A stretch of DNA of 64,000 nucleotides from Cellulomonas palmilytica (GCF_021590045.1 NZ_CP062221.1:2356001-2420000), one strand, 5' to 3'; positions 18,371-26,959 are shown, numbered from the stretch's first letter. Made by a program: numbers and translations. The notes: generated by a model from the letters alone, not told the origin.

Positions 18371-19579
18371 ATGGCCGCCCTCGACCACCGCACCACCTCG
18401 ACCGTGCTCACCGTGCTGGACGAGCACGGCAGCCCGCTCGCGGACCGAGACGTGGTGATCGCGCAGACGCGGCACGCGTTCGGGTTCGGCTGCATCGCCT
18501 TCGACGAGGTCCGCCTCGCCCCCGGGGAGCGGCCACCGCTCGACGACCTGTGGCACGGGCTGTTCGACACCGCGACGCTGCCGTTCTACTGGCGGTACTT
18601 CGAGCCCGAGGAGGGCCGTCCGCGCACCGCGGCGCTCGAGGCGGCCGCGCGCCGGCTCGTCGAGCGAGGAGTGCGCGTCAAGGGGCACCCGCTGCTGTGG
18701 CACACGCTCGCGCCGCAGTGGCTGCTCGGCCGGCCCGTGGAGGAGGTCGAGCGGATCGCGCGCGAGCGGATCACGCGCGACGTCACGGCGTTCGCGGGCC
18801 TCGTCGACACGTGGGACGCGATCAACGAGGTCGTGATCATGCCCGTGTTCCGCGCCGAGGAGAACGCCGTCACCCCGCTCGCGTGGCAGCGCGGGCGCAT
18901 CGAGACCATCCGGCTCGCGTTCGAGACCGCACGCGAGGCCAACCCGAACGCGACGCTGCTGCTCAACGACTTCGACATGTCGACCGCGTACGAGTGCCTC
19001 ATCGAGGGTGTCCTCGAGGCCGGGATCCAGGTCGACGCGCTCGGGCTGCAGAGCCACATGCACCAGGGCTGGTGGGGCGAGGAGAAGACGCACCGCGTGC
19101 TGGAGCGCTTCTCGCGGTTCGGCCTGCCGCTGCACTTCACCGAGACGACGCTCGTGTCCGGCCACCTCATGCCGCCCGAGATCGACGACCTCAACGACTA
19201 CGTCGTCGACTCGTGGCCCTCGACGCCCGAGGGGGAGGAGCGCCAGGCCGCCGAGCTCGCGCGGCACTACACGCTGCTCGCCGAGCACCCCGCGGTGCAG
19301 TCGGTGACGTACTGGGGGCTCGGCGACGAGGGCGCGTGGCTCGGTGCCCCCGCCGGGCTCGTGCGCCGCGACGGCACGCCGAAGCCCGCCTACCACGCGC
19401 TGCGCGACCTGGTGCGCGGCGAGTGGTGGCACGCACCGACCACGCTGCGCACCGACGCCGAGGGCCGGGTCACCGTCACCGGCTGGCGCGGCGACTACGA
19501 GGGGCGCGTGGCCGGCGAGCACGCGGCGTTCGTCGTCGACGACGACGCGCAGGCCGTGGTGCGCCTCGCCCGCGACTGA
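18371..19579 (+). CDS. Cytosolic GH10 endo-beta-1,4-xylanase
   Basis: 402 residues with no signal peptide. The GH10 barrel shows WDAINEV with the acid/base E153 and HFTETT with the nucleophile E258, plus VRVKGHPLLWH and the C-terminal VTYWGLGDEGAW region. An ideal AAGGAG ribosome site precedes the ATG. GH10 enzymes hydrolyse xylan; the lack of a secretion signal suggests it acts on imported xylo-oligosaccharides, which fits the uptake locus at 47-51.7 kb (inference). It starts 30 bases after the MFS gene, so co-transcription and MFS uptake of oligosaccharides are possible. Confidence 0.9.
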   Translation: MAALDHRTTSTVLTVLDEHGSPLADRDVVIAQTRHAFGFGCIAFDEVRLAPGERPPLDDLWHGLFDTATLPFYWRYFEPEEGRPRTAALEAAARRLVERGVRVKGHPLLWHTLAPQWLLGRPVEEVERIARERITRDVTAFAGLVDTWDAINEVVIMPVFRAEENAVTPLAWQRGRIETIRLAFETAREANPNATLLLNDFDMSTAYECLIEGVLEAGIQVDALGLQSHMHQGWWGEEKTHRVLERFSRFGLPLHFTETTLVSGHLMPPEIDDLNDYVVDSWPSTPEGEERQAAELARHYTLLAEHPAVQSVTYWGLGDEGAWLGAPAGLVRRDGTPKPAYHALRDLVRGEWWHAPTTLRTDAEGRVTVTGWRGDYEGRVAGEHAAFVVDDDAQAVVRLARD

Positions 19580-19597
19580 CGCGGGAGACTGGGGCCC

Positions 19598-20446
19598 GTG
19601 CGTCTCGACCTGCTGACCGTCACCGACCCGTCCGACGAGCGGCTCGCCGACTACGTCTCGTTGACGGACGTCGCGCTGCGCTCGCGGCACGAGCCCGCCA
19701 AGGGTCTGTACATCGCGGAGAGCTCGACCGTGCTCGAGCGCGCGCTGCGCGCGGGGCACCGGCCGCGCTCGGTGCTGCTCGCGCCCCGGTGGGTGCCGGA
19801 CCTCGAGCGGATGGTCGCGTCGCTGCCCTCCTCGGCTGGTGCGGGCGGGTCCGACGAGCCCGCCGTGCCGGTCTACGTCGCCGACGAGCCCGTGCTCGAG
19901 GCCATCACCGGCTTCCACGTGCACCGCGGCGCGCTCGCGGCCATGCACCGCCCGCCGCTGCCCGACCCGGCCGAGCTGCTCGCGGGGGCGCGCCGCGTCG
20001 CGGTGCTCGAGGACATCGTCGACCACACCAACGTGGGCGCCGCGTTCCGCTCGGCCGCCGCGCTCGGCGTGAACGCGGTGCTCGTGACGCCGCGCTGCGC
20101 CGACCCGCTCTACCGGCGCTCGGTGCGCGTGTCGATGGGCACCGTGTTCCAGGTGCCGTGGACGCGCGTCGACCCGTGGCCCGCGGGCGTCGAGACGCTC
20201 CGGGAGGCGGGGTTCGTCTCCGCGGCGCTCGCGCTGTCCGACGACGCGATCACGCTCGACGACCTCGTCGCGGACCTGCCGGACCGGCTGGCGCTCGTGC
20301 TCGGCGCGGAGGGCCACGGGCTGAAGCCGACGACCGTGGCGGCGTGCGACCTCGTCGTGCGCATCCCGATGGCCGGGGGAGTCGACTCGCTCAACGTCGC
20401 CGCGGCGGCTGCCGTCGCGTTCTGGGCGACGCGCGCCGCGGAGTGA
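19598..20446 (+). CDS. SpoU/TrmH-family RNA 2'-O-methyltransferase
   Basis: 282 residues. The N-terminal substrate-binding region has GLYIAESSTVLERALRAGHRPRSVLLAP. The C-terminal SPOUT domain carries the three family motifs: EDIVDHTNVGAAFRSAAALG, LVLGAEGHGL and VRIPMAGGVDSLNVAAAAA. It would 2'-O-methylate a ribose in rRNA or tRNA; whether rRNA (RlmB/TsnR-like) or tRNA cannot be told. The GTG start follows GAGACT by seven bases, a weak leaderless-type signal. Confidence 0.88.
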   Translation: MRLDLLTVTDPSDERLADYVSLTDVALRSRHEPAKGLYIAESSTVLERALRAGHRPRSVLLAPRWVPDLERMVASLPSSAGAGGSDEPAVPVYVADEPVLEAITGFHVHRGALAAMHRPPLPDPAELLAGARRVAVLEDIVDHTNVGAAFRSAAALGVNAVLVTPRCADPLYRRSVRVSMGTVFQVPWTRVDPWPAGVETLREAGFVSAALALSDDAITLDDLVADLPDRLALVLGAEGHGLKPTTVAACDLVVRIPMAGGVDSLNVAAAAAVAFWATRAAE

Positions 20447-20480
20447 CCCCGCGCCGGATCACCGTCGTTCGGGCGCGGGG
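20447..20480. terminator. Bidirectional hairpin between rRNA methylase and small gene
   Basis: Nine-base arms CCCCGCGCC / GGCGCGGGG with a 16-base loop immediately after the methyltransferase stop. It would also serve the opposing small gene. Confidence 0.55.
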
Positions 20481-20494
20481 TCGGTCGGTTCCCG

Positions 20495-20626
20495 TCAGTC
20501 CCAGAAGGGCGGGAGCTCGTCGGCCTGCGCCTGCGCCACCGCGAGGAACGTGGTGACGACCGGCTCGTCGCGGCTCTCGTCGGCGGTCTCGAGGGTCTCG
20601 GTGGGGGCGGCCAGGAGGAGGTGCAT
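20495..20626 (-). CDS. Small protein, 43 residues, function unknown
   Basis: Starts MHLLLAAPTETLETADESRD and ends ADELPPFWD; acidic, no signal peptide. Nearly every third codon position is G or C, as in the surrounding real genes, which supports coding. A weak GACCAT box lies six bases before the ATG, like other leaderless starts here. It sits alone between two convergent/divergent genes. Not recognised; too short for motif assignment. A longer in-frame reading to 20728 has an unconvincing arginine-rich N-terminus. Confidence 0.5.
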   Translation of the reverse strand: MHLLLAAPTETLETADESRDEPVVTTFLAVAQAQADELPPFWD

Positions 20627-20778
20627 GACTCGATGGTCTGACGTCCGGGAAGGGGTTCTCAGGGACGTCCGTCCCGACTCCGGCACGCGTGCCGGGAGGC
20701 GCTGACCACATCTCCACGAGCGCGCCACGGCCCGGTCACAAGCGCGTCAAGGAAGCGCGTGCTGCGGGCCAAGTCCGC

Positions 20779-21342
20779 TCACGAGAGCGCGATGCCCTCG
20801 ATCACCTCGACCCCCGGCAGACGCGCGAGAAGCGCGCCCGGGAGGGCGATCTTCGACCGACGCAGACCGCTGCCGACCACCACGAGCTCGCCGGCCTCGT
20901 CGGGCACCGTCACGCGCGCGTCGACCAGCACGCGGTAGCCGTCCGGCAGCCCGACCGGCGTGATGCCGCCGTACTCCATGCCCGACTCGGCCGTCGCGCG
21001 GTCCATCGGGAGGAACGACGCCTTGCGCACGTCCAGCAGCCGCTTGACCGCGTTGTTGACGTCCGCCCGGGTGGTCGCGCGCACCACGGCCGCCGCGACG
21101 CGCTCCGCGCCCTCGCGGCGGCCCGCGACGAGCACGCAGTTGGCCGACGCGGACGGCGGCAGCGCGTACGCGTCGGTGAGCGCCGCCGTGTCGGCGAGGT
21201 CCGGGTCGATCTCCGCGACGAGCACGTGCTGCGCGACGTCGCCGTCGGCCGCGGCCCACGCGCTGATCGCGCGCGCCGTCGGCGGGGCGACGAGGTCGAG
21301 GTGCTCGATCGCCGGCTTCCAGTCCAGGGTCCCGAGAGTCAC
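20779..21342 (-). CDS. YbaK/ProX-type aminoacyl-tRNA deacylase
   Basis: 187 residues of the YbaK editing-domain family. Visible are ASANCVLVAGRREG, MEYGGITPVGLPDGYRVLVDARV and the C-terminal VVGSGLRRSKIALPGALL. Members hydrolyse mischarged tRNAs, such as Cys-tRNA(Pro), in trans. A lysine in the ADVNNAVKRLL helix is the usual active-site residue. The GTG at 21342 is chosen over one at 21351 because a TAGGGT box lies seven bases before it. Confidence 0.88.
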   Translation of the reverse strand: MTLGTLDWKPAIEHLDLVAPPTARAISAWAAADGDVAQHVLVAEIDPDLADTAALTDAYALPPSASANCVLVAGRREGAERVAAAVVRATTRADVNNAVKRLLDVRKASFLPMDRATAESGMEYGGITPVGLPDGYRVLVDARVTVPDEAGELVVVGSGLRRSKIALPGALLARLPGVEVIEGIALS

Positions 21343-21349
21343 GCGCCGC

Positions 21350-21355
21350 ACCCTA
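21350..21355 (-). promoter_or_regulatory. Leaderless-type -10 box of ybaK-like gene
   Basis: TAGGGT on the minus strand, seven bases before the GTG at 21342; it decides that start. Confidence 0.65.
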
Positions 21356-21412
21356 CCGACCCACCCGAGCCCCCGACCCGCCCGTCCCGCCCGCCGGTCG
21401 CCGGGGGGCGGG

Positions 21413-21952
21413 TCAGCGCTGGTAGGTGCCGACCAGGACGCCGCGCGCGAGCGTGTGGAACACCAGCGCGCAGCTCACGGCCCCGGGCGGCGCGTCGGGC
21501 GTCAGGCCGAGGTCCGCGGAGTCGAGCGCGTGGACGACGAGGAAGTAGCGGTGCACCTGGTCGCCCGGAGGCGGCGCGCAGCCGATGTACCCGACCGTCC
21601 CGTCGTCGTTGCGGAGCTGGAACGCGCCCGTGGGCAGTCCGCCGCCGTCGGGCGAGCCCGCGCCGGCTGGCAGCGACGTGACGTCCGCGCCCAGGCCCAG
21701 CACGGTCCAGTGGAACCATCCGGCGACGCCCGGCGCGTCCGGGTCGAACACGCTCACGGCGAAGCCCGCGGTCTCGGCCGGGAACCCGGTCCACGAGACC
21801 TGCGGCGAGACGTTGCTCCCGGCGGGGGTGTTGGTGTGGACGTCCGGGACGCGCTCACCGTGCGTCCAGTCCGCGCTCGTGACCTCGAACGAGGGCACCG
21901 CGGGCAGCAGCGAGTACGGGTCCGGCGCGACGGGGCGGGTGATCGAGACCAT
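21413..21952 (-). CDS. PEBP/YbhB family protein
   Basis: 179 residues with the phosphatidylethanolamine-binding-protein motifs FDPDAPGVAGWFHWTVLGL (DPDAP and HW) and the following GYIGCAPPPGD and HRYFLVVHAL (GxxPP and HRY). No signal peptide, so probably cytosolic as in YbhB. Biochemical role in bacteria is poorly defined. GGAGG sits six bases before the ATG at 21952. It lies 13 bases downstream of the SulP gene on the same strand, so it may be the last gene of the arsR-sulP operon. Confidence 0.9.
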   Translation of the reverse strand: MVSITRPVAPDPYSLLPAVPSFEVTSADWTHGERVPDVHTNTPAGSNVSPQVSWTGFPAETAGFAVSVFDPDAPGVAGWFHWTVLGLGADVTSLPAGAGSPDGGGLPTGAFQLRNDDGTVGYIGCAPPPGDQVHRYFLVVHALDSADLGLTPDAPPGAVSCALVFHTLARGVLVGTYQR

Positions 21953-21965
21953 GCGGTCCTCCGGG

Positions 21966-23717
21966 TCAGGCGGTGCTGTCGGGGTGGGTGGCCGAGCCCA
22001 TCGTGGCGGGCACACGCGCGGCGCGCACGTGCTCACGCGCGTGGGCGAGCGCCGCGTCGAGGTCGTCGAACAGGTGCGACTCGTGGCGCAGCGCCGCGAT
22101 GACGCCGATCGACTCCGCCACGCGCCGGTGCTCGGGGCGCAGCCCCTTGAGCAGCACGACGACGCCGCGCCGCTCGAGGTCGGTGACGATCTGCTCGAGC
22201 GCGTGCGCGCCGCTCGTGTCGATCACGGTGACGCGGGACAGGCGCAGCACCACGACGCGCACGTCGGTGACCGCCATGAGCTCGTCCAGGAAGCGCCGGA
22301 CGTCGGCGAAGAACAGCGCGCCGTCGATCCGGTACACCGCGATGTGCTCGTGCAGCAGCTCGCGCTCGGTGTCCGCCGCGATCACCTCGTCGGGCGGGTC
22401 CTCGCGGTGCAGCCCGCTGGAGCGGGCGATCGCCCGCAGCGACAGCACGGCGGCGACGGCGACGCCGACCTCGACCGCGAGCACGAGGTCGAACGCGACG
22501 GTCACGACGAGCGTCGCGACGAGCACGAGCGTGCCCGCGCGTCCCGAGCGGCAGATGGCCTTCGCCGCGCGCAGGTCGACCATGCGGGCCGCGGTGACGA
22601 GCAGGACGGCGGCCAGCACGGCCACCGGGATGCGGCCGACGAGCGGCGCGGCGGCGTAGACGACGAGCGCGAGGACCGCGGCGTGGCTCAGCGCCGCGAC
22701 GCGGGTGCGCGCGCCCGTGCGGACGTTGACCGCGGTCCGGGCGATCGCACCGGTCGCGGGCAGGCCGCCGAACAGCCCGGACGCGACGTTCGCGACGCCC
22801 TGGCCGACGAGCTCGCGGTTGGGGCGTGTGCGCGGCACGTCGTCGGCCATGCCGTCCGCGACGTGCGCCGACAGCAGGGACTCGAGCGCGGCGAGCGCGG
22901 CGACCGCCAGGGCGGAGGAGAACAGCGCGCTCGTCGTCGCGAGGTCCACGACGGGCAGGTGCGGTGCGGGCAGGCTCGACGGCAGCGCGCCGATGCGCTC
23001 CACGTCGAGGTGCGCGACCTCGACGACGACCGTGGCGACCGCGACGGCGACGAGCGACGCGGGGATCGCGCGGTGGACGCGCGGCAGGCCGACGACGAGC
23101 GCGACACCCAGGACGACGAGCAGGAGCGGCGCGACGGCCGCGGACCAGTCCGTGTCGGCGACGGTCTGCACGGCGACGAGCGCGGCGTTCTCGCCCTCGG
23201 CCTTGGGCGTGCCGAGCGCCAGCGGGACCTGCTGCAGCGCGATCACCACGCCGATCCCCATGGTGAACCCCTCGACCACGGGCCACGGCAGGTACGCGAC
23301 CAGCCGGCCGAGCCCGAGCACGCCCGCGAGCACGACGATGCCGCCGGCCATGATCGCGACGACGGGCACCCACTGCGGCCCGTACCGCGCGACGATCGGC
23401 ACGAGCACGACGGCCATCGCGCCGGTCGGGCCGCTGACCTGCAGGTGCGACCCGCCGAGCACGGCTGCCACGGCGCCCGCGACCACGGCGGTGACCAGCC
23501 CCGCGGCGGCGCCCGTGCCGGAGGACACGCCGAAGCCGAGCGCGAGGGGCAGCGCGACGACCGCGACCGTCAGCCCGGCGACCAGGTCGCGCCGCCATGA
23601 GCGGGAGAGTCCGGTGTAGTCGTCGCGGCCGGGCAGCAGCGCGCGCAGGCGGCGCAGGGTGAGCCAGGGGTCCTGCGGGGTGGGGGCTGAGGGGGTGGCT
23701 GCGGTGGCGGCGCTCAC
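21966..23717 (-). CDS. SulP-family anion transporter with STAS domain
   Basis: 583 residues. The SLC26/SulP membrane domain begins at RRDLVAGLTVAVVALPLALGFG and contains HLQVSGPTGAM, the conserved anion-site region. It spans about residues 40-430. A C-terminal STAS domain follows (ALFFADVRRFLDEL, LRLSRVTVIDTSGAHALEQI). Substrate may be sulfate, bicarbonate or another anion. The GTG start overlaps the stop of the arsR gene by four bases, so the two are translationally coupled. Confidence 0.92.
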   Translation of the reverse strand: MSAATAATPSAPTPQDPWLTLRRLRALLPGRDDYTGLSRSWRRDLVAGLTVAVVALPLALGFGVSSGTGAAAGLVTAVVAGAVAAVLGGSHLQVSGPTGAMAVVLVPIVARYGPQWVPVVAIMAGGIVVLAGVLGLGRLVAYLPWPVVEGFTMGIGVVIALQQVPLALGTPKAEGENAALVAVQTVADTDWSAAVAPLLLVVLGVALVVGLPRVHRAIPASLVAVAVATVVVEVAHLDVERIGALPSSLPAPHLPVVDLATTSALFSSALAVAALAALESLLSAHVADGMADDVPRTRPNRELVGQGVANVASGLFGGLPATGAIARTAVNVRTGARTRVAALSHAAVLALVVYAAAPLVGRIPVAVLAAVLLVTAARMVDLRAAKAICRSGRAGTLVLVATLVVTVAFDLVLAVEVGVAVAAVLSLRAIARSSGLHREDPPDEVIAADTERELLHEHIAVYRIDGALFFADVRRFLDELMAVTDVRVVVLRLSRVTVIDTSGAHALEQIVTDLERRGVVVLLKGLRPEHRRVAESIGVIAALRHESHLFDDLDAALAHAREHVRAARVPATMGSATHPDSTA

Positions 23718-24049
23718 CGCGTCTCCTCGAGCAGCTCGGTGCGGCGGGTGGCGGCGTCGACGAGGACGGCGCGTGCGGCCGCGAGCATGTCCGCGACCGC
23801 GGGCAGCGCGAGCGTGTAGTGCACCGCGTTGCCGCGGCGGGTCGCGGTCACGACGCCGGCGCGTCGCAGGACGGCGAGGTGCTGCGAGAGGTGGGAGGCC
23901 TCGAGGTCGAGCTCGGTGAGCAGGTCGGCGACCTGGCGGTCGTGTTCGACGAGCAGCTCGAGGGTGCGCACGCGCACGGGGTGGCTCAGGGCCTTGAACA
24001 GCTCTGCCTTGACCTCGGCGAGGGGTCGGTCGATGCCGGACTGCGGCAC
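23714..24049 (-). CDS. ArsR/SmtB-family repressor
   Basis: 111 residues from the GTG at 24049, with a winged helix: AELFKALSHPVRVRTLELL, then ASHLSQHLAVLRRAGVV as recognition helix and wing. No CxC metal motif typical of ArsR/CadC is present, so the inducer is unclear. The frame is open to an ATG at 24142. However, an AT-rich palindrome and TTGACA promoter element (24084-24099) lie inside that extension, and the GTG at 24049 has its own GGAG site. The shorter start is therefore preferred. It should control itself and the coupled SulP transporter. Confidence 0.85.
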   Translation of the reverse strand: MPQSGIDRPLAEVKAELFKALSHPVRVRTLELLVEHDRQVADLLTELDLEASHLSQHLAVLRRAGVVTATRRGNAVHYTLALPAVADMLAAARAVLVDAATRRTELLEETR

Positions 24050-24083
24050 GGGTGCTCCAGGGGTGGGGAGAACGCCTGATGGA

Positions 24084-24099
24084 TTGATGAATCTGTCAA
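24084..24099 (-). promoter_or_regulatory. Predicted ArsR operator overlapping its promoter
   Basis: Imperfect dyad TTGAT-N6-GTCAA in an unusually AT-rich patch. Its minus-strand right half is the -35-like TTGACA. The -10 is unclear. Position just upstream of the 24049 start suits autorepression. Confidence 0.5.
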
Positions 24100-24176
24100 A
24101 CCATACGCCTCCTCGGGTGGGGATCGCGACGTCGTCGTCCATGTGGGTGAGAGGGGGCCGCAGGGCCTCCCGCAGG

Positions 24177-24205
24177 TTGACATCACGATCCTCGGAGCGT
24201 GTACT
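24177..24205 (+). promoter_or_regulatory. Promoter of the imuA'-imuB-dnaE2 operon
   Basis: Consensus -35 TTGACA (24177-24182) and a candidate -10 TGTACT (24200-24205) at 17-base spacing, immediately upstream of the LexA box. Confidence 0.6.
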
Positions 24206-24212
24206 AGAACTG

Positions 24213-24235
24213 TCGAACAGACGTTCGAACAGACG
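24213..24235 (+). promoter_or_regulatory. LexA SOS box, doubled
   Basis: TCGAACAGACGTTCGA (24213-24228) is a perfect match to the actinobacterial SOS box TCGAAC-N4-GTTCGA. The unit TCGAACAGACG repeats with a 12-base period (24213-24223 and 24225-24235), so a second, weaker overlapping half-palindrome follows. It lies at the predicted transcription start, where LexA would block the mutasome operon. Confidence 0.9.
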
Positions 24236-24315
24236 ATCGCTGATGGTGAACCTGCAGGTCAGAGACGTCTGTGCAGGTGCCGGACTCCGGCGACGACGTC
24301 CACAGGGGTGCAGCG

Positions 24316-25194
24316 ATGACGGTCGACGTGCTGTCGCGAGAGGAGCGGGTCGCGCGCGCCCGCCTCGCGCTCGCGCACGCCGAGCGCCGCACCGGGGCGC
24401 GCAGCGTGCTGCTGCACGAGCGGCCCGTCGCCGCGGTCCCGACCGTCCCTGAGACGGCGGTCCCCGAGCCGGCAGCGGCCGCTGTGCCGGTGGCTCCTGA
24501 GCCGACGGTCCACGCCCCGCAGGAGCAGCCCGTACGGGCGCCCGGTGTGCTGTCGACCGCGCTGCTCACCACCGAGCGTCCCGCGCTGCCCGTCCCGCCC
24601 GCGATCGCCCCGCTCCTGCCGGATGGGCTCCGGCGCGGCGCGACCACCGCGGTCCTGGGCTCGACGTCGCTCGCGCTCGCGCTCCTGGCCTCGGCGAGCG
24701 CCGCCGGGTCCTGGGCGGCCGTCGTCGGGCAGCCCGCGCTCGGGCTGCTCGCCGCCGCGGAGTCCGGCGTCGTGCTCGACCGCCTCGCGGTCGTCCCGCA
24801 TCCGGGGCCGGACGCCGCGCTCGTCCTGTCGGCCCTGCTGGACGGGGTCGACGTGGTCGTCGTCGGACCGCAGGCGCGGCTCGTCGACGCGGACCGGCGC
24901 CGCCTGTCCGCCCGCGCGCGGGAACGCGGTGCGGTGCTGCTCGCCACCACGCCCTGGCCGGGCGCGCAGGCCGTGCTGACCGCGGAGCGCGGCGCCTGGT
25001 CGGGGCTCGGGGACGGGCACGGCCGCCTGCGGACCCACCGGGTGCGGGTCGCCCGCGCCGGGCGTGCCGGTGCCGGGGTACCGCTCGCGCTCGACCTGAC
25101 GTTCCCGCTGCCCGTGCCCGGGCAGGACACCGCGGTCGCGGCCGCGGCGCCGCGCGCCGAGCGGCGGGCGCCCGCGCTGAGGCTCGTCGGATGA
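24316..25194 (+). CDS. imuA: ImuA' (RecA-like mutasome accessory protein)
   Basis: 292 residues beginning MTVDVLSREERVARARLALAHAE. The RecA-like core is recognisable (RGATTAVLGSTSLALALLASASAAGSWAAVVGQPALGLLAAAESGVVLDRLAV), but the P-loop is degenerate, as in the actinobacterial ImuA' group. It assists ImuB and DnaE2 in damage-induced mutagenesis. A GTG at 24271 would add 15 residues. The stop is ten bases before imuB. Expression is expected under LexA control from the box about 90 bases upstream. Confidence 0.88.
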   Translation: MTVDVLSREERVARARLALAHAERRTGARSVLLHERPVAAVPTVPETAVPEPAAAAVPVAPEPTVHAPQEQPVRAPGVLSTALLTTERPALPVPPAIAPLLPDGLRRGATTAVLGSTSLALALLASASAAGSWAAVVGQPALGLLAAAESGVVLDRLAVVPHPGPDAALVLSALLDGVDVVVVGPQARLVDADRRRLSARARERGAVLLATTPWPGAQAVLTAERGAWSGLGDGHGRLRTHRVRVARAGRAGAGVPLALDLTFPLPVPGQDTAVAAAAPRAERRAPALRLVG

Positions 25195-25204
25195 GGGGCG
25201 TCCG

Positions 25205-26959
25205 ATGACGGGCGAGGACGAGGGACGTCGGCCGACGAGCACGCGCACCACGGTCCTGTGGGTGCCCGACTGGCCCGTGGTCGCGGCGTCGCAGTCGCTC
25301 GAGGTCCCGCGGCACGTGCCTGCCGCGGTGCTGCTCGGCCAGCACGTCGTCGCGGTGGGCGCGCTCGCGCGCGTCGAGGGCGTGCGGCGCGGCATGCGCC
25401 GCCGGCAGGCGCAGTCCGTGTGCCCCGAGCTCGAGCTGCTGCCCGCGGACGACGCCCGCGACACGCGCCTGTTCGAGCCCGTCGCGGTCGCGGCGGAGAG
25501 CGTGGTCGCCGGGGTCGAGGTGGTCCGCCCGGGGCTCCTGCTGCTGCCCGCCGGCGGCGCGAGCCGGTACCACGGCTCGGAGGAGAACCTCGCCGAGCGG
25601 CTCGTCGAGGCGGTCGCGCAGCACACGGGCCACGAGTGCGCCGTGGGCACGGCGGACGGTCTGCTCGCCGCGGTGGTCGCGGCCCGCACCGGGGCGCTCG
25701 TGCCGCCCGGCGGGTCGGCGCAGTTCCTCGCGTCCCGTCCGATGACGGAGCTCGGCTTCGCGGCGACCACCGAGGACACCGGGCGGCAGGTCGACGAGCT
25801 CGTGGACCTGCTGCACCGCCTCGGGCTGCGCCGGCTCGGGCACCTCGCGGCGCTGCCCGCCGCGGACGTGCACGCGAGGTTCGGGCGGCTCGGGACGTGG
25901 GCGCACGTGCTCGCGCGCGGCGAGGACGAACGCCCACCCGTGCGCCGCCGCCCCGAGGCGGACCTCGAGGTCACCACCGAGCTCGACCCGCCCGTCGACC
26001 GGGTCGACACCGCGACGTTCGCGGGCCGCCGGCTCGCCGAGGAGCTGCACGCCATGCTCGTCGAACGCTCGCTCACGTGCGGGCGGCTGGAGATCGCGGC
26101 ACGCACCGACGAGGGGGCCGACCTGGTGCGCGCGTGGCGCACGGACCTCGGTGGCTGGGGCGGGCTGTCGCCGTCGCGCATCACGGACCGCATCCGCTGG
26201 CAGCTCGAGAGCTGGCTGTCGACCACGGCGGTCGCCACGGCCCGCTCGCGCGCGCTCGACGACCGTGCCGGAGGGCGGGGACGTCGGCAGGGCGCACATC
26301 AGGGCGGACGGCAGGGCCAGGACGGGCGCACCGACGAGGACGCGCAGTGGGCGCTCGACGCGCGCACCGCGCACGAGTCCGACGACACCCCGCCCGTCAC
26401 GCTCGTGCGTCTGTCGGTCACGGCGCTCGACGTCGCACCCGCGGGCGCCGAGCAGGGGAGGCTGTGGGGCGGGCCGTCGGGCGGCGACCTGCGCGCGCAC
26501 CGCGCGATGGACCGCGTGCAGGCGATCCTCGGCGGCAGCGGGCTGCTCGCCGCGAGCGTGCAGGGCGGGCGCGACGTGCGCGAGCAGGTGCACGTGCGCC
26601 CGTGGGGCGAGCAGGGTGCCGCGCCGCTGCCCCTCGACCGCCCCTGGCCGGGCCGGATCCCGCCCCCGGCGCCCGCGACCGTGCTGCCCGAGCCCGAGCC
26701 CGTGCAGGTGCACGACGCGGCGGGCGACGAGGTGCTGCTCGACGGCCGCGAGGGGCTCGCGGGCGAGCCGGCGTGGGTGCGCTGGTCGCAGGGGCGGCGC
26801 AGCCGCGTGCGCGGGTGGGCGGGGCCGTGGGTGCTGGCCGGACGGTGGTGGAGCGGCCAGGAGCCGCGCGCGCACCTGCAGGTCGCGTTCGACGACGAGC
26901 CCGCGGCGCTGCTCGTCGCGACGGCCGCCGGGTGGGCGTGCGAGGCCCGTTATGACTGA
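25205..26959 (+). CDS. imuB: ImuB, Y-family polymerase-like mutasome subunit
   Basis: 584 residues with the Y-family fold: TTVLWVPDWPVVAASQSLEV at the start, GVRRGMRRRQAQSVCPEL in the fingers, and RLGLRRLGHLAALPAADVHARFG as helix-hairpin-helix. The catalytic acidic cluster is missing: where active enzymes have S-x-DE, this has LLPAGGASRYHG. That agrees with ImuB being a non-catalytic hub that links DnaE2 to the beta clamp. The C-terminus is long and variable. Its stop overlaps the dnaE2 start by eight bases. Confidence 0.9.
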   Translation: MTGEDEGRRPTSTRTTVLWVPDWPVVAASQSLEVPRHVPAAVLLGQHVVAVGALARVEGVRRGMRRRQAQSVCPELELLPADDARDTRLFEPVAVAAESVVAGVEVVRPGLLLLPAGGASRYHGSEENLAERLVEAVAQHTGHECAVGTADGLLAAVVAARTGALVPPGGSAQFLASRPMTELGFAATTEDTGRQVDELVDLLHRLGLRRLGHLAALPAADVHARFGRLGTWAHVLARGEDERPPVRRRPEADLEVTTELDPPVDRVDTATFAGRRLAEELHAMLVERSLTCGRLEIAARTDEGADLVRAWRTDLGGWGGLSPSRITDRIRWQLESWLSTTAVATARSRALDDRAGGRGRRQGAHQGGRQGQDGRTDEDAQWALDARTAHESDDTPPVTLVRLSVTALDVAPAGAEQGRLWGGPSGGDLRAHRAMDRVQAILGGSGLLAASVQGGRDVREQVHVRPWGEQGAAPLPLDRPWPGRIPPPAPATVLPEPEPVQVHDAAGDEVLLDGREGLAGEPAWVRWSQGRRSRVRGWAGPWVLAGRWWSGQEPRAHLQVAFDDEPAALLVATAAGWACEARYD

